Shown: one piece after another, positions 1 to 5,688 of the stretch
Layout: each line of letters opens with the position of its first letter
Numbering within the stretch: position 1 is the first letter of the stretch
DNA from: an uncultured Verrucomicrobiota bacterium
GTDB lineage: Bacteria; Verrucomicrobiota; Kiritimatiellia; RFP12; UBA1067
DNA: 7,383 bases
Reading direction: 5' to 3'
Assembly: GCA_945613785.1 (NCBI GenBank)
Contig: CALZAJ010000078.1
Location: 1-7,383, forward strand
Translations under genes and position numbers: made by a program
Notes under the pieces: model-generated
The model's input: the letters and a program-made list of their open reading frames with translations, nothing else
Told to the model about the DNA's origin: nothing
Databases searched by the model: none

Positions 1-1958
1 TAGGTCGAGCCGGAGTACTGGTAGCCCTTGAAGAGGTAGCGCATCTCGGTCGCCTCGATGGTGGCCTCCTTGTTGTCGACCGTCATGATGATCGGCGAGG
101 CAATGTACTTGGACCGGCTGTCCGTCTTGACAGCGTGAAGAATCGCGCCAATGTTCAGCTTGTCGGACTTGAAGACCGCATTGAAGCCGTTATTCACGAA
201 GTTGGTCACCATGTTGGACATGGCGGTCATCGCGGACGTGCCGCCGAAGGAGCCGCCGCCCATCGAGTAGGCGCCGCCAGAGAACGCATTGACGAAGCCG
301 TCACGGACAGTCGAAGCCGCCGTCGCCAGGACGTCGCTGATCTCGAAGCCCTCGCCGTACTTCTCTTCGATGTACTGCTGGGTGCTGTCCTCGGGCTCGG
401 TCGCGCTGATCAGGTTGCCATTCTTGTCCTTGACGTACGCAAGGTTGCGGCCGAAACGGTCCTGCGCCGTCGTCGTGGTCGCCGCCTTGCCGCGGCTGAT
501 CCAGTCGATGCCGGTCTCGAGTCCGTCGCCGAGGCCGACTTCGATGATGACGGTCTCGATGAGGACCTGCGAGAGACGCACATCCATGGACTCGATGATG
601 GACTCGATCGTCGGGACGAGTTCCTTGTCCGTCATCACAACGAGTCCGTTAATGCGCTTATCGGAGAGGACCGTCGTATTGTCCTTCGAGAGCTCGCCGG
701 CCTTCGCTTCGCCAGAGCGCTTGTTGACGGACGACTTGGGCTGGGCGACGGTCGGCGTGTTGCGCGTCAGGTTACCGCTGTTGCCGATACGGGACGTCGG
801 GTTGTTGCTCGTCTTGGAGTTCTTGGAGCTCGACGAGTTGCCGATGAGGTCGTTGATCATGTCGGACACATCTTCGGAATTCGCGTACTTCAGACGATAG
901 ACCTTGACGACCGTATCCGGCGTCGTTTCGACGTCGAGGGCCTCGATCACCTTGTCAAAGAACTTCATGTTCGAGTCGTTGGTGACGATGATGAGCTTGT
1001 TCGAGCGCTCGTCGGGAACGATCAGCACGCGGCCGCGGATCATGCCGCGGTCGGCATCGGAAACCGCCGCGATGATCGACTCGAGACTCGTCGGAGTCGG
1101 CGCGGGCGCGGGCTGTCCGGGACGGCGCAGGAGCGTCGGGGACGGCGAGTTTCTGCGGTTCGCGGCATTCTGTGCGTTCTGCTGGGCCTTGCCGTCCTTC
1201 TCCTGGTACTTCTGGGCGTCCTCGACGATCTTCTGGAGCGCCGCCTGCACGTCAGCCGCCGAAGCGTTCTTGATCTGACGGACGAACACGTTCTCCTGCA
1301 CGGGCGACGCGATGTCGATCGACTTCGCGATCTTCAGCATGCGCGCGATGTTCTGCTTGGTGTCCGTCACGAGGATCGAGTTGGTGCGCTCGAAGACCTG
1401 GAGGAGTCCGTTATTCGACTTGAAGCCCTCGAGCGCCTTCTGCGCCTCTTCGCCGGCGGAGATGTTCTTGAAGGAGATCATCACCGAGACGACCTTGCCG
1501 TCCGCCATCGACTTGAGCTCGGGATCCTCGGGATCGAAGAAGAGCGGGATGCCCTCCTTGGTCGCGTCCTTGCGGGCGACGGCACGGACGAACTTCTCGG
1601 TCTCGCCGTATTTCTCGATATGGACGCCGTTCATCTCGAGCACGACCTCGATCGCCTCGATCTGCTCTTCCTTCGAAAGCTTCTGGCCGACCTTCGACTG
1701 CAGGTCAATCGTCACGTTCGGGACGTTCGGATCCTTGAGGACCGTGCGGTCGATCAGCTTGCCGTAGAACTCGAAGACCGCGTCAAGCGGCATCTTGACC
1801 ATGTTGAGGTCGCGGTCGACAGCGTCGGAGGACGCCGCAGGAGCCGTCGGCTGCGTCGTGGTCATGCGGTTGCGGACGAAACCCTGGGCGCTCGCCGAAA
1901 CGGCGGCCAGGACGACGCATACGGGAATCAGCTTCATGATAAAGCGGTTCATTTCCAT
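1..1958 (-). CDS. gspD: GspD/PilQ-family secretin, C-terminus beyond left window edge
   Basis: Outer-membrane secretin channel of a type II secretion or type IV pilus-like machine. The frame is open for 652 codons and runs off the window. Residues 1-24 form a Sec signal peptide (basic start, hydrophobic core about 10-20, Ala-Ser-Ala before Gln25). An N0-like domain covers about 50-130 (VTIDLQ, then an IEVVLEMNGV stretch). Ring-forming N1/N2-like repeats follow at about 156-245 and 299-373, and an N3-like segment at 433-462. The secretin domain opens at about 463 with SQVLIETVIIEVGL, then a GIDW motif near 484 and IASPIIMTVDNKEA near 620-632. Low-complexity linkers lie at 253-293 (Gln/Asn/Pro-rich) and 374-432 (Ser/Asn-rich). 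AGGAG sits 4 bases before the ATG at 1958 and 10 bases before an in-frame ATG at 1952, so either could start translation. It begins 9 bp after the gspM-like stop, in the same operon. The missing end should hold the rest of the beta-barrel. Confidence 0.88.
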   Translation of the reverse strand, partial: MEMNRFIMKLIPVCVVLAAVSASAQGFVRNRMTTTQPTAPAASSDAVDRDLNMVKMPLDAVFEFYGKLIDRTVLKDPNVPNVTIDLQSKVGQKLSKEEQIEAIEVVLEMNGVHIEKYGETEKFVRAVARKDATKEGIPLFFDPEDPELKSMADGKVVSVMISFKNISAGEEAQKALEGFKSNNGLLQVFERTNSILVTDTKQNIARMLKIAKSIDIASPVQENVFVRQIKNASAADVQAALQKIVEDAQKYQEKDGKAQQNAQNAANRRNSPSPTLLRRPGQPAPAPTPTSLESIIAAVSDADRGMIRGRVLIVPDERSNKLIIVTNDSNMKFFDKVIEALDVETTPDTVVKVYRLKYANSEDVSDMINDLIGNSSSSKNSKTSNNPTSRIGNSGNLTRNTPTVAQPKSSVNKRSGEAKAGELSKDNTTVLSDKRINGLVVMTDKELVPTIESIIESMDVRLSQVLIETVIIEVGLGDGLETGIDWISRGKAATTTTAQDRFGRNLAYVKDKNGNLISATEPEDSTQQYIEEKYGEGFEISDVLATAASTVRDGFVNAFSGGAYSMGGGSFGGTSAMTAMSNMVTNFVNNGFNAVFKSDKLNIGAILHAVKTDSRSKYIASPIIMTVDNKEATIEATEMRYLFKGYQYSGST

Positions 1959-1967
1959 CTCTCTCCT

Positions 1968-2552
1968 TTACTTCGACTTCTTTTCGCGACCTTCCGAGGC
2001 CTCGTCATCCTTCATGTAGGCGCAGGTCAGGGTCAGGGACCCCTTGAGAAAGCCCGTCTTCGGGTTGGGCTTGAAATTCAACGAACTCACGTCGAACATG
2101 CCCTCCGACGTGTTCTCCAGCTCATGGACGAACTTGACGAGCGACTCGAGACCGCCCTCCCAGTTCTTGACATCGAAGGAACGCTCCCACACGTCACCCG
2201 CCTGAAGCTCCTCGGCCGGCGTCTCGGAACCGACCTGAATGAAGTTCTTCTGCGCGATCTCACGCAGCTTGCGACGCCAGGTCGTATCGGTGTCGGCATC
2301 GGTGCCAAACATCGGCATCTGGGCCTTCTCGGCGTCGTAGCGCTCCGTCCATTCGGCCTTCTCGCCGATCAGACGGCACTCTTTCTTGTACTGCGTGCAG
2401 GCCGTCTCGTAGGCCTTGCGCGCCCTGGCCCAGGCACCCGTCTTCGCAGGCAACTGACGCATGAAGAGAATCGCAATGGCACCCGCATACAGCAGGATCA
2501 CGCCCAGCGTCGAGGCAATCGCCTTCTCCTTGAGGGACATGCCGTTAGCCAT
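1968..2552 (-). CDS. gspM: GspM/PilO-like inner-membrane assembly platform protein
   Basis: Probable inner-membrane platform subunit that partners the GspL-like protein encoded just before it. The 194-residue product has a short cytoplasmic start, one transmembrane helix at about 11-31, a charged helical and probably coiled-coil segment at about 38-78, and a C-terminal domain at about 94-181. That domain contains GGLESLVKFVHELENTSE and an alternating-hydrophobic strand, GSLTLTCAYM, the layout expected of the ferredoxin-like domain of PilO and GspM. The tail is Lys/Glu-rich. I chose the ATG at 2552 because it overlaps the upstream stop by one base (TGATG) and follows the purine-rich Shine-Dalgarno GGAGGAGGA. 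An in-frame ATG at 2579 would add nine residues with weaker support. The assignment rests on topology, size and gene position more than on strict motifs, since GspM/PilO sequences diverge strongly. PilO is the alternative name. Confidence 0.68.
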   Translation of the reverse strand: MANGMSLKEKAIASTLGVILLYAGAIAILFMRQLPAKTGAWARARKAYETACTQYKKECRLIGEKAEWTERYDAEKAQMPMFGTDADTDTTWRRKLREIAQKNFIQVGSETPAEELQAGDVWERSFDVKNWEGGLESLVKFVHELENTSEGMFDVSSLNFKPNPKTGFLKGSLTLTCAYMKDDEASEGREKKSK

Positions 2553-3808
2553 CAGTCCTCCTCCTTCGCATAGCGACAATCGACGTCGAACTTCTGGCGC
2601 CCGCTCTTGCCGGACGTCGTCGGACCGTTCAGACGCACGTCGCCAAAGAGACGCGGCGTCTCCTCCTCGTCCTCGGACTCCTCGCCGTCACCCGCCTCGA
2701 GGGCGATCGACAGCAGCTGATCCTTGAGTTCGTAGACGCTGTTCGGATCATCGGCCTCGCCGGAGAACTTCACGCCTTCATCACGGCGGAAGTTCCAGTT
2801 CGACAGCTCGATGTCGTCCGGCAGGCGATCGGAAATCGCCTTGAGAATCTCCAGCGCACCACGTGCATGGTCCGAATACTTGCGCACGAGCATGACCTTC
2901 GACCTCATCTCGTTGACTTCCGCGTACTTCTTCGCATGCTCCTTCGAGAGGGACTTCTGATAGTCCGTCAACAGGCCGTAGGTAAACGGCACCCCGAAGA
3001 TGACGCCCATCAGCAACAGCCAAAAGCCCATCGCGACAATCAGATTGCGCCGCAGCTTCGCCTTGAAACGCGTCTCGTTCAAAACCTCGCGCCAGCTCTC
3101 CGGCAACGCATCCAGCGACGAACCCTCGAGCGAACGCTCGATCACGCCCGCATGGCCGTTCTTCTCGCACGGCAACGAACGGATCGGCGCAAAGGCCTCC
3201 AGCCCTTCCGTCGGCACGGGGCCGAACGCGACAATCTCCGAAAGCTGACGAGCCCCGCCGAAATCTTCGGCCTCCAGCAACGACAACATGATCTCACGAC
3301 GCATGTCGCTGCCATTGGACAGCGCACGGACCGCACTCGGCAGATCATCGTCGAGCACGAACAGGGAAACGCAATCTTCACTGCCAATCAGGACCAGGCG
3401 ACGCACGCCCGTCTTGCCATCGTTCAACTGCCCCCAAAGCTCGCGCAGCTGCCCCAGAACCAGAGCGTCGACACGGGTCACGTTCAACCCTTCGTCGTCC
3501 AACGCATCACCAATATCGCCCGCCGCGCTTTCAGGTAACGCCGCAGCCAGGCAGATGAGACCCGACTCGTCCTCTCGAACGAGCTCGCAGGAAACCGTCA
3601 ACGGTTCATCCGGGTACGGAGACATCGCTTGAAGAATCGGCGTCGCGTACGCAACAGGATCGGCCCGATTGGCATCGGGAACGCGAACCATCTTGACGAT
3701 GAGGCGGTTCAACGGCAAGGCCAGAACCACTTCACGGTTCTTCTCGCCCGTCGCCTCCACCTGCAACTTTCCGCCCTCAAAAGCGGCTATCTGTACACTT
3801 TCAGACAT
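2552..3808 (-). CDS. gspL: GspL-like protein (fused PilM-like and PilN-like domains)
   Basis: Probable bitopic inner-membrane protein linking the cytoplasmic ATPase to the periplasmic platform of a type II secretion or pilus system. It has 418 residues. Residues 1-245 are soluble and look like the divergent actin-like fold of GspL/PilM (opening strands VQIAAFEGGKLQVEA, then VVLALPLNRLIVKMVRVPDA). One transmembrane helix lies at about 256-280. A helical, probably coiled segment follows at about 283-325, then a PilN/GspL-type periplasmic domain (LEILKAISDRLPDDIELSNW near 319-338, and VKFSGEADDPNSVYELKDQL). GspL proteins are known to correspond to PilM plus PilN. An acidic loop at about 372-384 (GDGEESEDEEET) interrupts this last domain. 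The start at 3808 is fixed by an in-frame TAA at 3820-3818 and by the start of the first beta strand. There is no Shine-Dalgarno, and the promoter suggests a leaderless message. The stop overlaps the next gene's ATG by one base. Confidence 0.72.
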   Translation of the reverse strand: MSESVQIAAFEGGKLQVEATGEKNREVVLALPLNRLIVKMVRVPDANRADPVAYATPILQAMSPYPDEPLTVSCELVREDESGLICLAAALPESAAGDIGDALDDEGLNVTRVDALVLGQLRELWGQLNDGKTGVRRLVLIGSEDCVSLFVLDDDLPSAVRALSNGSDMRREIMLSLLEAEDFGGARQLSEIVAFGPVPTEGLEAFAPIRSLPCEKNGHAGVIERSLEGSSLDALPESWREVLNETRFKAKLRRNLIVAMGFWLLLMGVIFGVPFTYGLLTDYQKSLSKEHAKKYAEVNEMRSKVMLVRKYSDHARGALEILKAISDRLPDDIELSNWNFRRDEGVKFSGEADDPNSVYELKDQLLSIALEAGDGEESEDEEETPRLFGDVRLNGPTTSGKSGRQKFDVDCRYAKEED

Positions 3809-3825
3809 TTCAGTAAATTATACCA
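3809..3825 (-). promoter_or_regulatory. Extended -10 promoter for the gspL-gspM-gspD operon
   Basis: A perfect TATAAT hexamer on the minus strand occupies 3822-3817 and is preceded by TGG, giving the extended -10 form TGnTATAAT, which needs little or no -35 element. No good -35 is seen; the best is TTACCA (4 of 6 matches) at a long 19-bp spacing. Transcription would start near 3810-3809, directly at the gspL-like ATG (3808), so the mRNA would have almost no 5' leader. This fits the lack of a Shine-Dalgarno there. The assignment comes from consensus matching only. Confidence 0.6.
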
Positions 3826-3846
3826 AAAAAATGGTTCCTTTTGGTA
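3821..3846. repeat. Inverted repeat nested in the terminator and promoter
   Basis: TACCAAAA (3821-3828) and TTTTGGTA (3839-3846) are perfect 8-bp arms 10 bases apart. The repeat covers the terminator loop, its 3' arm, the T-tract and the first bases of the -10 box. As DNA it could be an operator overlapping the gspL promoter. As RNA it could pair in competition with the terminator stem, because both structures need bases 3839-3840 and 3846. Part of the symmetry may simply follow from the terminator sequence. Function is inferred. Confidence 0.45.
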
Positions 3847-3855
3847 AGAAACCAT
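3825..3855 (-). terminator. Intrinsic terminator ahead of the gspL promoter
   Basis: Read on the minus strand, ATGGTTTCTT (3855-3846), a 5-base loop ACCAA and AAGGAACCAT (3840-3831) form a 10-bp stem with a single G-U wobble. Six T residues (3830-3825) follow directly. This is a canonical Rho-independent terminator for transcripts arriving from the Gfo/Idh/MocA gene, whose stop lies about 220 bp upstream. On the plus strand the hairpin lacks a T-tract, so it should act only in the minus direction. The T-tract forms part of the spacer just before the extended -10 element of the next operon. Confidence 0.75.
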
Positions 3856-3865
3856 GTAATGGGTG

Positions 3866-3883
3866 AGCCGGGGAGGACCGGCT
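3866..3883. repeat. Short GC-rich inverted repeat
   Basis: AGCCGG (3866-3871), the loop GGAGGA and CCGGCT (3878-3883) form a perfect 6-bp stem. No T-tract follows on either strand, so it is not a standard intrinsic terminator. It lies in the non-genic junction before the gspL promoter. It could stabilise the 3' end of the upstream mRNA or have no role. Confidence 0.35.
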
Positions 3884-3957
3884 GGGCAACGACAACCTGG
3901 ACGGCCGCGGCGGCGGTCATGAGCGGGAGGAGTTTCTGCGTAATGGTTTTTCCGTGA

Positions 3958-4059
3958 TTATTCCACGTTCAGTTTCTCGTCCACGAGCGCACGGAGCGAC
4001 ACGCCACGGTTGTCCCAGTTCTGATAGAGGCAGAGATCGATGATCTCATCGTAGTCGAG
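3958..4059 (-). pseudogene. Headless 33-codon 3' end of an unidentified gene
   Basis: Directly after the Gfo/Idh/MocA stop, in a different frame, the minus strand encodes a protein-like C-terminus of 33 residues (LDYDEIIDLCLYQNWDNRGV onwards, ending in LVDEKLNVE) followed by TAA at 3960-3958. The codons have the same GC-ending style as the neighbouring genes. There is no start codon or Shine-Dalgarno, and an in-frame TAG (4062-4060) blocks extension upstream. I read it as the remnant of a deleted or truncated gene. I do not recognise the family. It could also be chance coding character in an untranslated region. Confidence 0.4.
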
Positions 4060-4072
4060 CTACCGACGGCTC

Positions 4073-5530
4073 TTACACGTGGAGCGCGGCCTCGTCCTTC
4101 TTGACGGATTCGGCGTCGAGACCCATCTTCTTGAGGTCGACATTGACGATGCCCCAGGGCTGGACGTTCTTCCAGTTGCCGCGGGTGAAGTCCGGGATGC
4201 TGACCGGCTTCGAGCCCTTGCGGACCGAGGTCTCGGTGAGCTCGCAGATGCAGCTCGTCGCGGCGAGGTCATAGACGTCCATATCGAGCGGCTCGCCGTT
4301 CTGCAGGCACCACGCCCAGCGGAGATCCATGATGAAGTCCATGCCGCCGTGACCGCCGACCTTCGCGGCAACCGCAGAGACGTCGCGCCACAGCGGGTGG
4401 GCGAACTCCCTGCGGACCTGATCCGCCTTCTCTTTGCTGAACCAGCTGTGCGCCTGCTGATCGAAGCACTTGTCCTCGAAGGTGCAGCGGTACGGATAGT
4501 CCGCCATGATGCCCTTCGTGCCCGAGATGAGCGCGCGGCGGTTGTAGGGACGCGGCGAGCAGACGTCGTGCTGAAGCATGATGGAGACGCCGTTGACGGT
4601 CTTGAAGAGCGTCGTCGTCATGTCGTTCATCGCCGCCGGCGGATCCTTCTTGCGCGGATCGGTGTCAGGCAGGTACTCCTTCTTGAAGAACTCGTAGTTC
4701 ACGGAGAAGTCGTTGCTGCCGAGCGAAACGAGGTAATCGAGACGGTCGCCGCGGTTGATGCCGAGCGTCTGGCAGAGCGGCACGAGACCGTGGGTCGGAT
4801 AACGGTCGCCCTTGTGCTTCATGTTCTCGTCGTAACGCCACTGGTACTCGAGATTCATGTTGTTGTTGACGGACGGAATGACCGCGCGGAGGTCGTGGAT
4901 GTACGCGCCCTCGACGTGATTGATCTGGCCGAACTTGCCCATGCGCGCCAGGTTGAGCTCGAGGAGCTCAATCTCGCCGTAGACGCAGTTCTCAAGCTGC
5001 ATGCAGGGGATCTTGTACTTCTCGGACGCCTCGACGAGCTCCCAGCACTCATCGACGGTGAGCGCCGAGGTGACCTCGACGAGCGGCACCTTGCCGCCGA
5101 GAAGGCCGCGGAGAGCAACGGGCTGATGAAGCGCCCACGGAGTGGCGCAATAGACGACGTCACACGCGCCGAAATCGCAGAGCTCCTTGTAGGCCTCGTC
5201 GCCGACGTACTTCTTGATCTTGTCGACGCCCGGATACTTGTGGTCCGCCAGCCACTTGTAGTTATACTCGACCGCCGCGGGATTCTTGTCGCAGAGCGCG
5301 ACGATCTCAACGCCCGGAATCATCGAGATGCGGTGAACGGCCGCCGTACCACGCTGGCCAACGCCGATGAAGGCAACGCGAACGGACTTCATGGGCTTGA
5401 GCGCATAGTTCTGCATGATGCCGCCCTGGCCAAGACCGAAACGGCTCATCTGGCAGCCCGCCAGCATCGCGGTCGCGCCCATCCACGCCGTACCCTTGAG
5501 AAAATCGCGACGATTCATATCAATTTTCAT
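4073..5530 (-). CDS. Gfo/Idh/MocA (GH109-like) oxidoreductase, Tat-targeted lipoprotein
   Basis: NAD(P)-binding protein of the Gfo/Idh/MocA family, closest in motif pattern to glycoside hydrolase family 109, whose members cleave alpha-N-acetylgalactosaminides by an NAD-dependent redox mechanism. Its 485 residues open with a twin-arginine signal (RRDFLK at 7-12) and a lipobox (LAGC, Cys26), so the folded, cofactor-loaded enzyme is probably exported and lipid-anchored. A Rossmann domain follows (VAFIGVGQRG at 52-61), then DECWELVEASEKYKIPCMQL (160-179), VEGAYIHDLR (206-215) and RYPTHGL (243-249). The Tyr244-to-His247 spacing agrees with catalytic or substrate-site residues I recall for GH109, a point to verify. 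The C-terminal region contains PLDMDVYDLAA and SIPDFTRGNW. The ATG at 5530 is 12 bases after AAAGG, which is weak; the ATG at 5518 is the alternative. Plausible partners are the sugar porter and the unknown protein upstream, although a 158-bp gap suggests its own promoter. The exact substrate is unknown, and a sugar dehydrogenase is possible. Confidence 0.85.
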   Translation of the reverse strand: MKIDMNRRDFLKGTAWMGATAMLAGCQMSRFGLGQGGIMQNYALKPMKSVRVAFIGVGQRGTAAVHRISMIPGVEIVALCDKNPAAVEYNYKWLADHKYPGVDKIKKYVGDEAYKELCDFGACDVVYCATPWALHQPVALRGLLGGKVPLVEVTSALTVDECWELVEASEKYKIPCMQLENCVYGEIELLELNLARMGKFGQINHVEGAYIHDLRAVIPSVNNNMNLEYQWRYDENMKHKGDRYPTHGLVPLCQTLGINRGDRLDYLVSLGSNDFSVNYEFFKKEYLPDTDPRKKDPPAAMNDMTTTLFKTVNGVSIMLQHDVCSPRPYNRRALISGTKGIMADYPYRCTFEDKCFDQQAHSWFSKEKADQVRREFAHPLWRDVSAVAAKVGGHGGMDFIMDLRWAWCLQNGEPLDMDVYDLAATSCICELTETSVRKGSKPVSIPDFTRGNWKNVQPWGIVNVDLKKMGLDAESVKKDEAALHV

Positions 5531-5590
5531 GATTCGCTATTACCTTTCGTTATCGGACAGTCCGTTTACAGTTTATTAAGTCTTTAGGCT

Positions 5591-5609
5591 AATATAGTAG
5601 CATATTCTA
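5591..5609 (-). promoter_or_regulatory. Candidate promoter region of the Gfo/Idh/MocA gene
   Basis: The intergenic DNA is markedly AT-rich compared with the genes. Two -10-like hexamers, each 5 of 6 to consensus, read on the minus strand: TAGAAT (5609-5604) and TATATT (5596-5591). Neither has a convincing -35. If TAGAAT is used, the start would fall near 5597, giving a leader of about 65 bases, and the palindrome upstream would be centred near -41. This is consensus matching only, so the choice is uncertain. Confidence 0.3.
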
Positions 5610-5624
5610 GCGCAAATGAGGATA

Positions 5625-5651
5625 TTTTGATGGTCGTTAAAACCATCAAAA
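5625..5651. promoter_or_regulatory. Perfect palindrome, candidate operator
   Basis: TTTTGATGGT (5625-5634) and ACCATCAAAA (5642-5651) are perfect 10-bp arms around the 7-base spacer CGTTAAA. The T-rich sides precede and the A-rich sides follow the stem on both strands, which is the wrong polarity for an intrinsic terminator. A dimeric regulator site is the likelier reading. It lies about 95-120 bp upstream of the Gfo/Idh/MocA ATG and about 40 bp after the stop of the unknown gene. An mRNA-stabilising hairpin at the end of the upstream operon is the alternative. Confidence 0.5.
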
Positions 5652-5688
5652 ACGCGAACGGGACAAGCGGACCCTTAACGGCCGACCT

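Larger units (their letters stand above)
3809..4072. other. 264-bp junction without an intact gene
   Basis: From upstream to downstream on the minus strand it holds the headless gene remnant, then a signal-peptide-like stretch without a usable start codon (3950-3870, KTITQKLLPLM followed by an Ala/Val-rich run and Val-Ala-Gln). After that come a GC-rich hairpin, the intrinsic terminator and the gspL promoter. A formal ATG frame at 3920-3810 exists, but it has no Shine-Dalgarno and runs through the terminator and promoter, so I do not call it a gene. The region looks like a rearrangement scar between two operons. Confidence 0.55.
5531..5688. other. 158-bp AT-rich intergenic region
   Basis: No gene or small RNA is recognisable here. 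It contains the palindrome and the -10-like hexamers described separately. After the unknown gene's stop there is a T5 run (5655-5651), but I find no convincing GC stem directly before it, so the upper operon has no clear intrinsic terminator. Read-through into the Gfo/Idh/MocA gene is therefore possible. Confidence 0.5.

Noticed and set aside
135..2573. An 812-codon open frame on the plus strand opposite the secretin and gspM-like genes
   Set aside because: It is Arg/Leu/Asp/Val-rich with no domain structure and spans two real genes on the other strand. GC-ending codons of the minus-strand genes remove stops from this antisense frame.
2552..2579. Longer start for the gspM-like gene at 2579
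   Set aside because: The ATG at 2552 overlaps the upstream stop and follows GGAGGAGGA, the usual coupled start. The extra residues come from the Shine-Dalgarno region itself.
3810..3920. A 36-codon minus-strand frame starting MTAAAAVQVVV
   Set aside because: There is no Shine-Dalgarno, and it runs through the terminator and the -10 box of the next operon. Its first part may be a signal-peptide remnant, noted as a finding.
4033..4047. Short inverted repeat GAGATC-GAT-GATCTC
   Set aside because: It lies inside the coding-like remnant, is short, and has no promoter or T-tract nearby, so chance is the simplest explanation.
4079..5587. A 502-codon plus-strand open frame opposite the Gfo/Idh/MocA gene
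   Set aside because: The minus-strand gene has clear Tat, Rossmann and family motifs. The plus frame is a low-complexity mirror of it.
5625..5651. Palindrome as an intrinsic terminator of the upstream operon
   Set aside because: The 3' side is A-rich rather than T-rich on both strands, so it lacks the required T-tract.
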